From assembly GCA_964034945.1 (NCBI GenBank), contig OZ035963.1, positions 66,918,682 to 66,982,681 on the forward strand: 64,000 nt of DNA, in the 5' to 3' direction. Position 1 is the first letter of the stretch. Every line of letters begins with the position of its first letter. This document shows, piece by piece, positions 24,102 through 48,300 of the stretch. Source of the DNA: Chrysopilus asiliformis. Taxonomy: Eukaryota; Arthropoda; Insecta; Diptera; Rhagionidae. The translations under genes were made by a program, and so were the position numbers. The notes beneath the pieces were generated by a model. That model was not told the DNA's origin. It ran no database searches and worked only from the letters and a program-made list of their open reading frames with translations.

Positions 24102-26196
24102 TTTGACTGTGATATTTCTAAATTTGGTCTTCATATTTATATCATGTCGAAACTAATCAACATTACATAAATTAGTGAAGACAAAAAAATGTCTATATTG
24201 TTGTACTCGAATTTCATTGTCACTTGGATGATTTTATCTATTTAATTAGTAACGATGCATCGCGATTGTTTCATATTATTTACATGCTTGTGTAATTTGC
24301 AATTTTTTTCAGTGCCTCGCGACAACGGATTATGTAACCGGATCTAAATATATTAGATTTTTATATTTACCTTTTATTTCTGACAAGAAGTGCTTCTGTG
24401 GAGACCATTTTTTCAAATTTATTTCATGCAGAAATAAAAAAAAATTAAACACATGATAATTTTTCTTTCCTATATTTTTCTATTAGAATAACTTCATAAA
24501 TATTATTTATATTTAACTTAATTAATAAGTTACTATTAAAAGTCTCTCTAATTCATTAAATAAATAACATAACTTGCAACAATAAACCTCAAATAAATTG
24601 AATTTGTTCTCATTAATTTTTCCTTCTTTTTCAATCAATTAATTTAAACTAAGTAATTATAAATTTAATTTTTTTTGTACAATAAAAATATATACTAAAT
24701 TTTCAAACATAATATCGCAATTGTTATTTTTTTTTCTTCCTTATTTTGTTCTCATTTACATTTTTTAATAATAATAATTCTATTACCTTAATATTCCGGT
24801 TTGCTCCATTAGTTTCATTTCCTAAAATTTCAATATTACTTGTTTTTTGTTCATTATTAACTATTTCTATTAAAGTTGGATTTTCTTATGCTTTTCTGAT
24901 TCAATAGAAAAAAATCGATAAATGACTATGATTTTAATTGTATATTAAATGTATATATAATATGTAAAATATAAAAAAAATAATTTAAAAACAAAATCTA
25001 AGAGATTATAATCGATATATTTCGTATAATAAGAATCATAACAAATAGTTTTCGTAACTGTAATAATAATTGAATAAGGGGATAAAAACTTTTTTCGAAT
25101 TTTTTAAAAACTTTATCAATTTAATATATTTTTTTTGGTTCAAATAATTTGTTTATTATTTAGGTATTTTTAAAAATTTAGTGAAACATTCAATAAAACT
25201 TTTATACTATGTTCTTAGCAAATGCAGGCACCCTAAATTTTAAAGCTTTTACGCAAAATGCGTTTTAATTAGTAAATTTCTTGTTTCTTCTTCTTCTCTA
25301 TATATAATTAACGTACTAAAAAGTTTGCCAGTTTTTATTCTTTAATTCAAGGATTTCGTTTTTGTTTGAGTAGGTTTCTTTATTAAAAACTTTAATTTTT
25401 TATGGTTTAACATTTTTAATTTTAGTTTAAATTTTTTAGGTATGTATATATAATATGTATAAGTTTTAAACTTGTTCTGGTTAAGGCTCGTTTAAACTAA
25501 TAAAACTCTATGAGAATATTAAACATGGTTGTTTTCATTTATTTAATTTTTTTTTCTGTTTTTAAGGTTTTTGGTTTAAATTTTATTTTTTTTTAGAAAA
25601 AGTTTGAAACCATTAACGGGGATAAAATTACTTTAAATTCTTTTATTAGTTTCAATTTGTTCTAAATGGATTTAAACAGTTTTATATTTAAGATGGGTAA
25701 AAGTTTGATTTATTCCTTGTTTGTAGAAGGTAATTTTTTTAAGTTTAAACTTTTTAGTAAGTTAACTATAATTGTTTTTATTAATCAATTATTTACTCTC
25801 AAATTTTGTTTGGTTTTCGTTTTTTTTTCTCTTTAAATAGTAAAGATTTTACATTTTATGAAAATCTTGGATTCTCTTTTTGTCTTTTCGCAGTTTTCCT
25901 TATTTGTGTAATGTTTAATTTCTTTTAAAAAAATTTGTTATACTTTTTTTTATTAACTTTAAACTTATAAATTACTTATTTTGTTGTTGTTGTTATTATT
26001 ATTTATATTGTTGTCGTTATTATTTCTGTTTAATTTTTTTTTTCATTATCATTATGTATTATTACTATGAAATTTATTAAGTTATTAGTTAATAATTATC
26101 ATTTATTTAAGTTTTGCCTTGTTCTGATGTTGAGTGAGATACCCGCTGCCTACGTCTGGTATATTTGCTTAATGGAATACGTTCTGAAGGTTCGAT
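24102..26196. other. SK 3' UTR and spacer upstream of the heptad-peptide gene
   Basis: Very AT-rich, with T-rich runs on the plus strand. The part next to 26196 should be the SK 3' UTR and the part next to 24102 the promoter of the small precursor gene. Many AATAAA-like hexamers prevent choosing the SK poly(A) site. No coding signal was seen. Confidence 0.6.
24134..24141 (-). promoter_or_regulatory. TATA box of the heptad-peptide gene
   Basis: TATAAATA on the minus strand, starting 40 nt upstream of the ATG. A TCACAGTC stretch about 30 nt downstream (24105-24112) is a plausible initiator, giving a 5' UTR of roughly 10 nt. A focused TATA promoter is common in highly inducible or tissue-specific secreted-peptide genes. 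Confidence 0.6.
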
Positions 26197-39083
<12,887 letters not shown>

Positions 39084-39637
39084 CTGAAATTCAATAAAAT
39101 AAAGAAACAATAACGAAAATTGATTTTGTTTTTCATTCATGGCAAAATATTCTCCCCAATAAATTTATCCATTGTGGTATTAAGTACATTTTTAATTTAA
39201 TTTTGATGATGAATCTATACACATGTTTTTCAATGTCATGGCGAATAGGATAAAAGCTTTTTTCTATTATAAAAAACGAATCAAAAAATTTTAAATTGCA
39301 TATTTCAAGCGAGCGTAAAAAGTGGAATTTATATGAGTGAAGATCGTATAGAAAACAAAAACATTTGAATAAAAGATATGGAATTTAATATTTTGAATAT
39401 CACAGAGAGACGACTTTCGTATTCTTATATTTGAATTTTAGAAATAATAAAGTATATTTTAAGGATCAAGATTACACTCAAATATGGGCGATTTGTATCT
39501 AAGAAGACGGAATATTAATACAACCTATAGGTTCAATATCTATTTAATCGTAAAATACTTCTACTGATGTAAATCGTTTTATGATAAAAATTTATCTAAT
39601 ATCTAATTTAGCTTCAAACTCCATAAAAACCTCTTAC
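39084..39637 (-). other. SK intron upstream of exon 38947-39083
   Basis: 554 bp, AT-rich, between the first clear SK exon and the candidate 48-nt exon. No coding signal was seen. Confidence 0.55.
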
Positions 39638-39685
39638 TTCCGCGAACGATAGTTCGATTAGATTCAGCAAATCCTCAAACAGATC
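39638..39685 (-). CDS. SK: Candidate 48-nt SK cassette exon
   Basis: On the minus strand a splice acceptor (...TTGAAG) and donor (GTAAGA) bracket 48 nt coding DLFEDLLNLIELSFAE, phase 0 at both ends. This matches the phase-0 start of exon 38947-39083. The codon pattern and acidic-amphipathic peptide look coding in an otherwise AT-rich stretch. The symmetric length would let it be skipped without frameshift. I do not firmly recall this segment from other SK channels. Confidence 0.5.
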
Positions 39686-39875
39686 CTTCAAAAATAGAAA
39701 GAAAACGTTTTTAATATGTATTTATGGTGTAGAAAAACTTTCAACTATTTATAAATTTTGTAAAGATGAATCTAAAACTATGACAAAGAGTTTTATATGT
39801 GGCAAAAGATTTGTAAATAGTATTATTATTTGCAGGAGTTACAAATTAAAAGCCTTTTTTTTAATTACAAAGTAA

Positions 39876-40270
39876 AGCCTAGTACGCAGTTCGAGTAAAA
39901 TGAAATTTTAACGCGGTCTCCAAATTGGCACATTAAAACCGAAGTAAAAACTGTTTGTGGAGAAAAAACATTGACAGCCGAGCACACACAATTAAAAAAC
40001 CACACTCGTTAAGAAAACTGGAAACAGAACCTCTATTATTTTCATCTGTCAAATTTTTACCTCGAATTTAATGTACCGAACAGTTAAAATGCTGGTAAAA
40101 TCAAGTGGAGACTTTCTACGCCATCTAGTGAGGCAACATTGCAACATGAGTTTTTCACATCATTTTACCAGCGAACTGCGTACCGCTTGGTAAAATTTCT
40201 GAGGTTAAATTTAAGCTCAGTGTTAAATTTGTATAGGAAATTTCATTTTACTCGAACTGCGTACTAGGCT
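39876..40270. mobile_element. Harbinger-like MITE, 395 bp
   Basis: Terminal inverted repeats of about 33 bp: AGCCTAGTACGCAGTTCGAG continuing TAAAATGAAATTT on the left, its complement ending CTCGAACTGCGTACTAGGCT on the right. Both ends are flanked by TAA (39873-39875 and 40271-40273), a 3-bp target duplication as made by PIF/Harbinger transposases. The inside has no coding capacity. A subterminal GAACTGCGTACCGC near 40170 repeats part of the end. Confidence 0.8.
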
Positions 40271-43200
40271 TAAGTGTCTAAAAATAATCCATCAAAACGT
40301 TTTTTTAGATTTTCCTAAATTCCGCCATAGAATCGAAAACAAAGCATTTTATCGAGAAAACTCTATTTTTATATCGATTTTTGTTTCTATTCTTTTGATA
40401 TAAAGAAAAATCTTCAAGTTAAATTATTGCCAAATACGACACTAGTATATTTCAATGTAACAAAACGAACAATGATTTTCTGAGCTTTTGATTTCAATAA
40501 GTACTCGTATATATGTGTGATACGTTTCAATAGATTAAGCCCATAAATTTTGAATAGTGACCTTTCCTGGGATACTATACGATATATCAAGTCAAAAACA
40601 ACAAATATTTTCCATTGTTACCTTGCGATTAGAGTACGATATTCCCATTTATCTACTCCTGATATAGCTTCATTCGTAAATGAACCAAGAAGAAAAAAAC
40701 AACATCTATGAAATGTTTTTATCAAGGATTTCCCCGATTGAAACTTGACCAATTCACATAAAATACGTAAATTCAGTCTAGTGAGGGAGAAACGTGGGCT
40801 GATTTTCATCGAAGTATAAAAACATTAAATTTATTGATTTATAATCTAATATAAAAAACCAAATTACCATGAAAATCGATTAGAGACCAACGAAATTCTT
40901 TCCTCTGGCCAAAACGATTATGGAAGTTCATTTTCATTAAAGTTTAGATTTATAATGCCTAGAGCTTTTGATATTTTTTTTTTCATCAAAAAAATAATAA
41001 TTTACATGATTTCAAGTATTCAAAATTAACATGTCATAAAATAATTTGTAGTTTGAAGTCGAAAAAAATTTAATTTTTATAGACAGAATTATTTAAACCA
41101 GCAGAAGAAACAGTCGAAAAAATATTTCTGAAAAGACTATGTTGTGAAAATTGGCAAGTTGGCATCATTATTAACGACTAATTGACGACTTGACAGATTT
41201 GTAAGATTGTCAAGATTACGTGATGACATTTAAATGGTAACAAATTATTCGAGTTTTAGAAATACATAAAAAAAGTGAAACAATTTACCATTTATTTCTA
41301 CTGAATAAAAGCTGGTAAACATTTTGTAAAAGACACAGCGCAGTTGACACTAAATTCGTTTACAAATTCAAAAATAAACAAAAAAAAAAGTTAGGTATAT
41401 CGCTTTGATTCAGATGGAATTTCTAATGTAGAGAATAATTATTTAAAATCATAAGCCATATCTAACATCAATCGTTTACCGTGCCCACAAAAAAACACAC
41501 CTTCAACTTTTTTACACCACACTTTCATTACTTTATAGTATTTTTCAGGTCGTAACCTAATTTTTTTAAAAATGTGCTCATATTCTTTTTCCCACTGGAT
41601 TTCTCCTGTAAAAAGTTGAGTTAAATATTGAATGGTTACTTGGACTTGGAAATGTCGATTTTATTTGAACATGAATACATATGAAATTACTTTTAACAAA
41701 TTGCTCATTTTACCAACGTAAAAGCGATAAATGAGGTTCATTTCCATTTTTTTCACACAAAGTGAGGGAAACCTTCTTTTTTCCTGTCTGGCTATCCATC
41801 ATTGGTCATCTATGGGGTCGTTTATCCCACGGGGCGTACGTGCACCTGACGGCTATTTATAGTTGGGACACAGTTCTGGTAACAACTGAGGGTAATTAAC
41901 TTTGCAGATAATCATTTAACCGTGGAAAAACCAACGCCTAAAAATGTGGGGACAAATTGGGACAGGTTAGAGAATTTGAGCTTTTCGAGGCCTGGTTTGA
42001 ATTTCGTAAATTAATTTCTCTTGAATTTCGAAACAATTACTGGTAAAATTTCATGAATTTCATTGATTTCCACAAGAAAATCAATTTAAATTGAGAAATT
42101 ATGTTAAAATTGGATGGCCAGGTAGATTTTTCACACTTGATGACAGTGTTTTACTTTTAAAAGATTTTGATATATTTGGGTTAAAAAAAATTAATTATTT
42201 TTTGACATCTTCAAATCTTTATGATGATAAAAATTATTTTTCGATCTAATTTATTATCCCGTCTAAATGCATTTTTTGTAAGCGAGCCTTGAAGTATTTG
42301 TTATTTTTCATCACCATATTTGCATCCGAAATTTCGAACTCCTTCCAACGAACATTAAAAAGCTATCTGAGTGCGAGAGCAAATACAAAAATGATGAAGA
42401 CATAAATATTATAAAAGGTCACTTGTATTTTTATGTAATCTTAATAATTCATTACTCAAAGGTGTCAGCAGTTGTGGTTTTTTTTAATTTTTTTTTAGAG
42501 AAAAAACAGAGAAGTGAAAACAACATTTCTGATAACAAAATTTATTGTTTATATCGGAAAATATAAGAAAACATACAATATATTCCAAGGACAAGCATAG
42601 AACGTGGCATTAGAGACGTGTTCTTAACTTTTTCGTTAATACGAATTCTTAATTATATTGAAAATGTAATCATAAGCAGGAATCTTCGAATTGAAGTTGA
42701 ATTAATGTCGATAAAAACAGAGAAAACATTGGAAAAAAAGTTTTCCTTTTCCTGCAAAGTATGATGAAAAGCCCCACCTGATGATGAAAATACATTAGGA
42801 AAATCCACATTAACTTAGTGTTGTAAGAAAAGACTAATGATGACAGTGTCGCAAAACCTACGGCTGTAAATGACACTTTTGTTACGATGGCTTAGATAAA
42901 CTACCATCGAAAAAATATCGCCAAAAAGCAACCGAATTTGAGCCACAGATAGTCTTCATTTTGGCGACCGCCTTTGTACTGGCAGAGATTGATGATTAAA
43001 ATCTACATATAGGATCGAGGTTACATGCCAAAGTGTTTTTAATAAATAGATACATGAATAATAAATAATTCAACAAGAAAACACTGGCAAAAAATATCCC
43101 AAAATCATAAATAAAAAGTTTATAACAGGAGACAATTGCACCATAGACAAAATCATGAATAATGATAATCACCAATTTGAAAAATAGATACCCGGCGGGA

Positions 43201-44367
43201 AAATTCAGGAATGGCTTCCCATTTAGCTATGGTTCATAAATATTTGCACATTCCCCTCTCACTGCTTTGGAAAATGTATGTGAGAAATCCGGATATTAGC
43301 GGAGTTTTTTTTCTCAACTCTAGTGCCGACATAAACCCGAATGACACTTGAATGCATTGCGGTAAATTTGAAAATTTATTGACTTTTCCTCAATAATTTG
43401 CGGCTTTTCTGATTATCTAAACACACGGTTGGATTTTCTCGATACGAAACGTACACATGGTTGACCATCTACTAAAAACAAATTCTCTAACTTCATAGGA
43501 TTAAAATAATTTGTTGTTTTTGGTGGTCACAGCATATTTGGATGTCTTTCTATTTGCCAAAATTCACTATGAAATACTTGATAGTTTGCAATTTTGGCAA
43601 ATGTTTTGTTGAGGTTTATTTAGAGGATAAGTTTTCTGACTTTTCAATTTTTTTTTTCGTTTGTTTGGGATTTGGAGAAAAAGTTCTCAGATTTATTGGT
43701 TTTTCAGATAGAATTTCAAGTTTAATATGAAAAATCATCACTTTTTATAGTGTATAGAAAATATGGATTTGAAATGTACATTCAAAAAAATTAATTCAAA
43801 GCATTTTTACAATGAAACTGTTTTAAAAGTGATGAAAACTGTAAAGATTTTCCGTATAAAACGTTTGACCTTTAAAATCTAAAAAAAAATAAACGAAAAA
43901 TTAAAGATAACAATAGAAAATTATTTCTTTACACTTGCATATACATATTTTATACGTCAAATAATTCTAAAAAAGTTGTTCTTATTTTATGACATCACTC
44001 TTATGTTTATACGCAATATTCAAAAATCTTGAGAAAATATTTCACCGGTCACTTAAAATAAGTAATTATCTAGCTGTGTTTTCCTGTAATTTCGTCTACT
44101 ACAAGAAAATTAATGTTTATCGGTTATTTATGTGCTTCTTAAATTTACTGCACGGCATGAGATTTTGTTGTTTATTACGACGAACTCTAAAGCCGGAGAT
44201 GATCAACGTCAAGCCAATGACGATGACAATGATGTTGAAATACAAAATACTGGCCAAGATTTAGAAATCAATTTGCATGTCGCCGTGTTTCTACAAAGTT
44301 TTTTGGCTTAGGTTAAAAAAAGGCCAAAAAGTTCAAGAATGGAAAGCGCAATGATTCATCATAAAAA

Positions 44368-45300
44368 AACATAAGAAAAGCTACAATTGCCAGGGGCCAA
44401 TCGTCAAATACTCTATATGAGGACAGATAACATTTAAGATAGATAAGAGAGGGAGAAAGTAATCGTCTGATTGAATTTTGATGGTTATGAAAAATCGTAT
44501 TCTTAATACATTTGGAATTTTCACCGAAAGAATACCCCTTTTCCTTTTAAATCGACACCTTACAGAATTAAGCGGGAAATCAGCAGAAGGAGCAAGAAAC
44601 GGGCCAAAGGAAGAGCAGAGGTTGAAGAAATGATTTATTTCTGGTGCCTTTTTTACCGATTCCATTTCACAATCAAACGAAAAATCATGGTTGCATATAT
44701 GCTGGTAGATATGGCAAAATTAATTGGAATTTTGTATTTTATGACCATTTCCCAACAACTTGTAATATATTTTTTTTAATTCATTTTTTAAATTTTTGAA
44801 ACTTTTAAAAAAAATTAAAGAAAATTTCAAGTCTCGGAGACGAGAAATTTTTCTTCCTTGAAAAAAATCCAGGAGTAACCCTCGCGATTTTTTTCAATTT
44901 TGTGATACGTTTCCGATTTTGCTGAAACTAGGAGGGGTTCGTCGTAGAGGGGATATTCGGGCCCCTGATTAAGAATCCATTGTCCGCTTTCCGATATCAC
45001 TAATGGCTTGGGCGGTACAGGGGGTGTCTCACAAAGAATGGAATTTTCAATTGCTATCTCCTAGAGATGCAACTGTACCGAATTTCAAGTCTCTATAGAT
45101 TAATCGATTCGAAAGTTATGGTGTTCATGGACAGACAGACGGACGGACAGACGGACAGACGGACAGACAGACAGACGGACATGCGGAAATCCAAATCTTT
45201 TGTCATCCCAAACACCCTGGTGTAGGAATTTTCGTGTCCGATGCGTTACAAACGGTATACTAAATCTAATATACTACTATATGATTTTCATATAGAGTAT
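44368..45300 (+). mobile_element. Dispersed non-coding repeat, long copy
   Basis: About 930 bp. The left end (AACATAAGAAAAGCTACAAT) and right end (CGGTATACTAAATCTAATAT, then TTTTCATATAGAGTAT) recur inverted at 59508-60067. A 13-bp ATACTCTATATGA near the left end (44412) is the inverse of the right terminus. The long copy has an extra internal part at about 44770-45220, ending in a GGACAGAC array. The last 25 bp can fold into a small hairpin. No enzyme is encoded; the class is uncertain. Confidence 0.7.
45129..45181. repeat. GGACAGAC-type short tandem array
   Basis: About 50 bp built from GACA, GACG and GGAC tetramers, inside the long copy of the dispersed repeat. It follows a conserved-looking lead-in GTTATGGTGTTCAT. 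Confidence 0.85.
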
Positions 45301-48300
45301 AAAAAAAAATTTTATAGGAAATGGGGCGGGAAAAAATCATGAATGGTATTTTGCCGAATATGTACATTGGAATAGAATTATTAAATATGTTTCTTTATAT
45401 TATGTGAAATCTCGTTTGAAAGAAATCAAAATAAAAGATGAAAATTAAAAATCTATGTGTCCGTCCATTTTTTATATTCTTAAACGTTTCAAGAAGAAGA
45501 AGATCCCACAATTTGGTGGATGGTAGCTCCTTTGGCTGTGCTGTAAGCTAAATATAAATTAGGCCCATACTACACGAGACACACATGAATCTATTCTCGT
45601 ACGACTATTTTAAATTCTTGACTTCCATGTTCAACTATTTTTAGCCGTTCAACGCATAATTTTTACACGAAAGTTTCGCCTGCCAGAAACATTTGAGATA
45701 ACCGCCAAAGCGTCAAGTGATGGCATCACTATTACGATCAAGATGCATGATGTTTCGTCTCAAAACTTTTTGAGAAAATCGCTCTGTTTGGACAGGCGAT
45801 TTTCTAAACATGGGATTCAGTGTTACCAATTGAGATATATCAAAAATTTAATTTGTAAAAAATTCTATACTGAAATTCTAAGATTCTAAATATGATGTTG
45901 AAATATTTTTTCGCTTCTCTAAATTAATATCTTTTCGTTTTGGATTCATTTCACGAAAGCAATTGATATATATAAATATTACTTTAACTTCCCACGCATT
46001 CAAACTTTGGAAATATATGGATTAAATTATTGATTTTCAGTTTGAAGTTACGAAAAAATGGGTTAATCAAGCCATTTAGTTAAAGTGGATCCTTTCTATA
46101 TTTAAGCTGCGAAAAGGCGAAATTCGGCGATATATCCCAAAAACCAACAAATCTGATAAAATGTAGAACTTTGTACCATTTTCCAGTTGATTAATTAGAT
46201 TTACCTGCGGAGGAACTTGTAGTTGAACAAAAAAGTTTTTTCCTATTTTTTTTTCTGAAATTTCGATCAATATTGAGGTTCTTTTCAGATATCTTTATAT
46301 ATTTGTGAATGCAGAAAGCAACCTAATTCTAAAATTAACAATGTATTGAAAACCCCCACATTTTTTGTTGTGGAAATTGTAAGAACGGTTAAAAAAGATT
46401 TTTTAATTAAAAATCGGAAGAAAACCAATATTTGAAAATATGTAATGGAAAATTATAATAGGTTTTGGTACAAGCATCCACTGTAGAAAATTTTCCAGGG
46501 CTAGTATTGTTTAATATTGTGTAGTAATTATTGTAACCGAAATTTTCCGTTTCGTTGATGATTAGAAAAAGTATTTACAGTTGAGGGAGATAGTATTAAA
46601 AAAGGACCTTTCATTTTTATTGTAATTCGTTTTTGAATAACAATTCAAAAAAATTGGGTATTTTTTTACATTTAAGACACTTTTTCGATAAAAAACCATC
46701 CACATCAAGCGACGCAAGTTTTTAACTTGCTGGAAAACTATTGAAAATTCGAAAAATTCTATGATCAATATTCACAACGCTGTCTTTGAAGCCTTTTCCG
46801 AATGCCCTTCACACAATTTAAAATTCCAAATGAATATAGTTTTGAAAATTAAAGAGAATTCAACTGCTAATAACAAATCACCAGACGATTTGCAAAATAT
46901 AAAAAATATTCTGAATACTCCCATTAAGTGGTAACACTTGTGAAAGTGATGTATTTAACTAAAAACTACAGCCATATGATATTGCGAGGATACCATAAGA
47001 CGAAAATGATTTGATTGAAATGTATTTCATGTTTTACGAGCGCATTCTAAGGTTAAATAGAAGATGTGGCTGCCGAGCTAAGAGCCGGTCATGGGAAATT
47101 TGAATGAAAGAAACACTCAAAAATTGGACGAGATCTTGGTTCAAGTGCCAACGGATATATAGTATAAACGTCTTCCATAAAAATGAATAAATATTCAGCA
47201 CAAGTGGCTCATTAAAGTTCTTCACTAAAATCGTAAAAAAGCATCAAATATTGCGTGGATTCACAAAAAAAAACGCGAAAATAAATAAATAAACGTAAAT
47301 GGAAATAAATAAACAGTGTATGGTAATCGAAATGAGAATTTAACGATTTTTTTCAACTGCAAAATGTTTTGGAACAAATTAAAATTGCCCGTCTGGCCGC
47401 TGCGGGAAACTTCCTACAGCACCTCTAAGTACCTGAAGGCTGGGTAGATAAGATATATCAGCGATTTACCATCTTGTGATATTTTGCGATTCCCTGTACT
47501 AAAATTAACAATATTCGCCCATTTCTATGGTAATTACAGAGAGTTCCGAAAGCAAGACCAACGAGTGAGTATATATCAGGGCTTACGAGTTGAGCATAAG
47601 GCTGCTGTTCTGTTCCCGTATAATTGTTCCACTTTATAAATTGGGATTAATCCCTAGGAATAATTTCCCTCATGCCATACACAAAAATAGCCAAAGATAC
47701 ACGGCAAAAAGATGCTCAGCCATCATGACGTGTTCATATCTCGGAGATATCCAAGTCTGGCTACGTAGAGGATTTAAAAACTCCAAGATAGAAGAGCCAA
47801 AAACATTTTAATGCCAATGAATTGCATTAGCGAATATTTTTGGTGAACTTTTCTAGAATTTTCATATTTAAAATTTGTTTCAATTAGAGTTAGCAACATT
47901 TTATTTCATTTGAACGGTTAATTTTTGTGATTATTGCAACCTAAACTTATTTTTGAATACGAATTTCAATTATGTTTTCGTTTTGAAGATGCGGAAAGAT
48001 GTTTAAAGCGAAAAAGTTTTCCAGAACAGTATTTAGGTTGAACTAAGAGTTTATTATTATCAGACTAATTCGGTAATGTTGCGGAAAATCTATATATATA
48101 AAAATGTATAGATGTAAATTTGCACTTAATAAGGATTTTAATTTGTTACACAAACAAAAATATCATGTGGCAATCTCATGTGATCTTTACGTGTTCCATG
48201 TTCCAGAAGTTAAACGAATTAATTTTCATTTATAGCATGTGATATGAAATATACATAAAAAAGTATGAATTCTTGATTTTTGTACACATAATATTTAAGG

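Noticed and set aside
24277..24284. Pumilio-type TGTAAATA on the minus strand
   Set aside because: It cannot be placed in an SK 3' UTR, since it lies close to the promoter of the small precursor gene.
44381..44665. 94-codon open frame on the minus strand
   Set aside because: It lies wholly inside a copy of the dispersed repeat, has no domain, and is not preserved as a frame in the other copy.
45557..45870. Possible MITE starting TAGGCCCATACTACACGAG
   Set aside because: It looks like a terminal repeat on one side, but I found no matching inverse end.
47590..47811. 73-codon open frame in the less AT-rich island
   Set aside because: No signal peptide, domain or usable splice context; the length is within chance for this composition.
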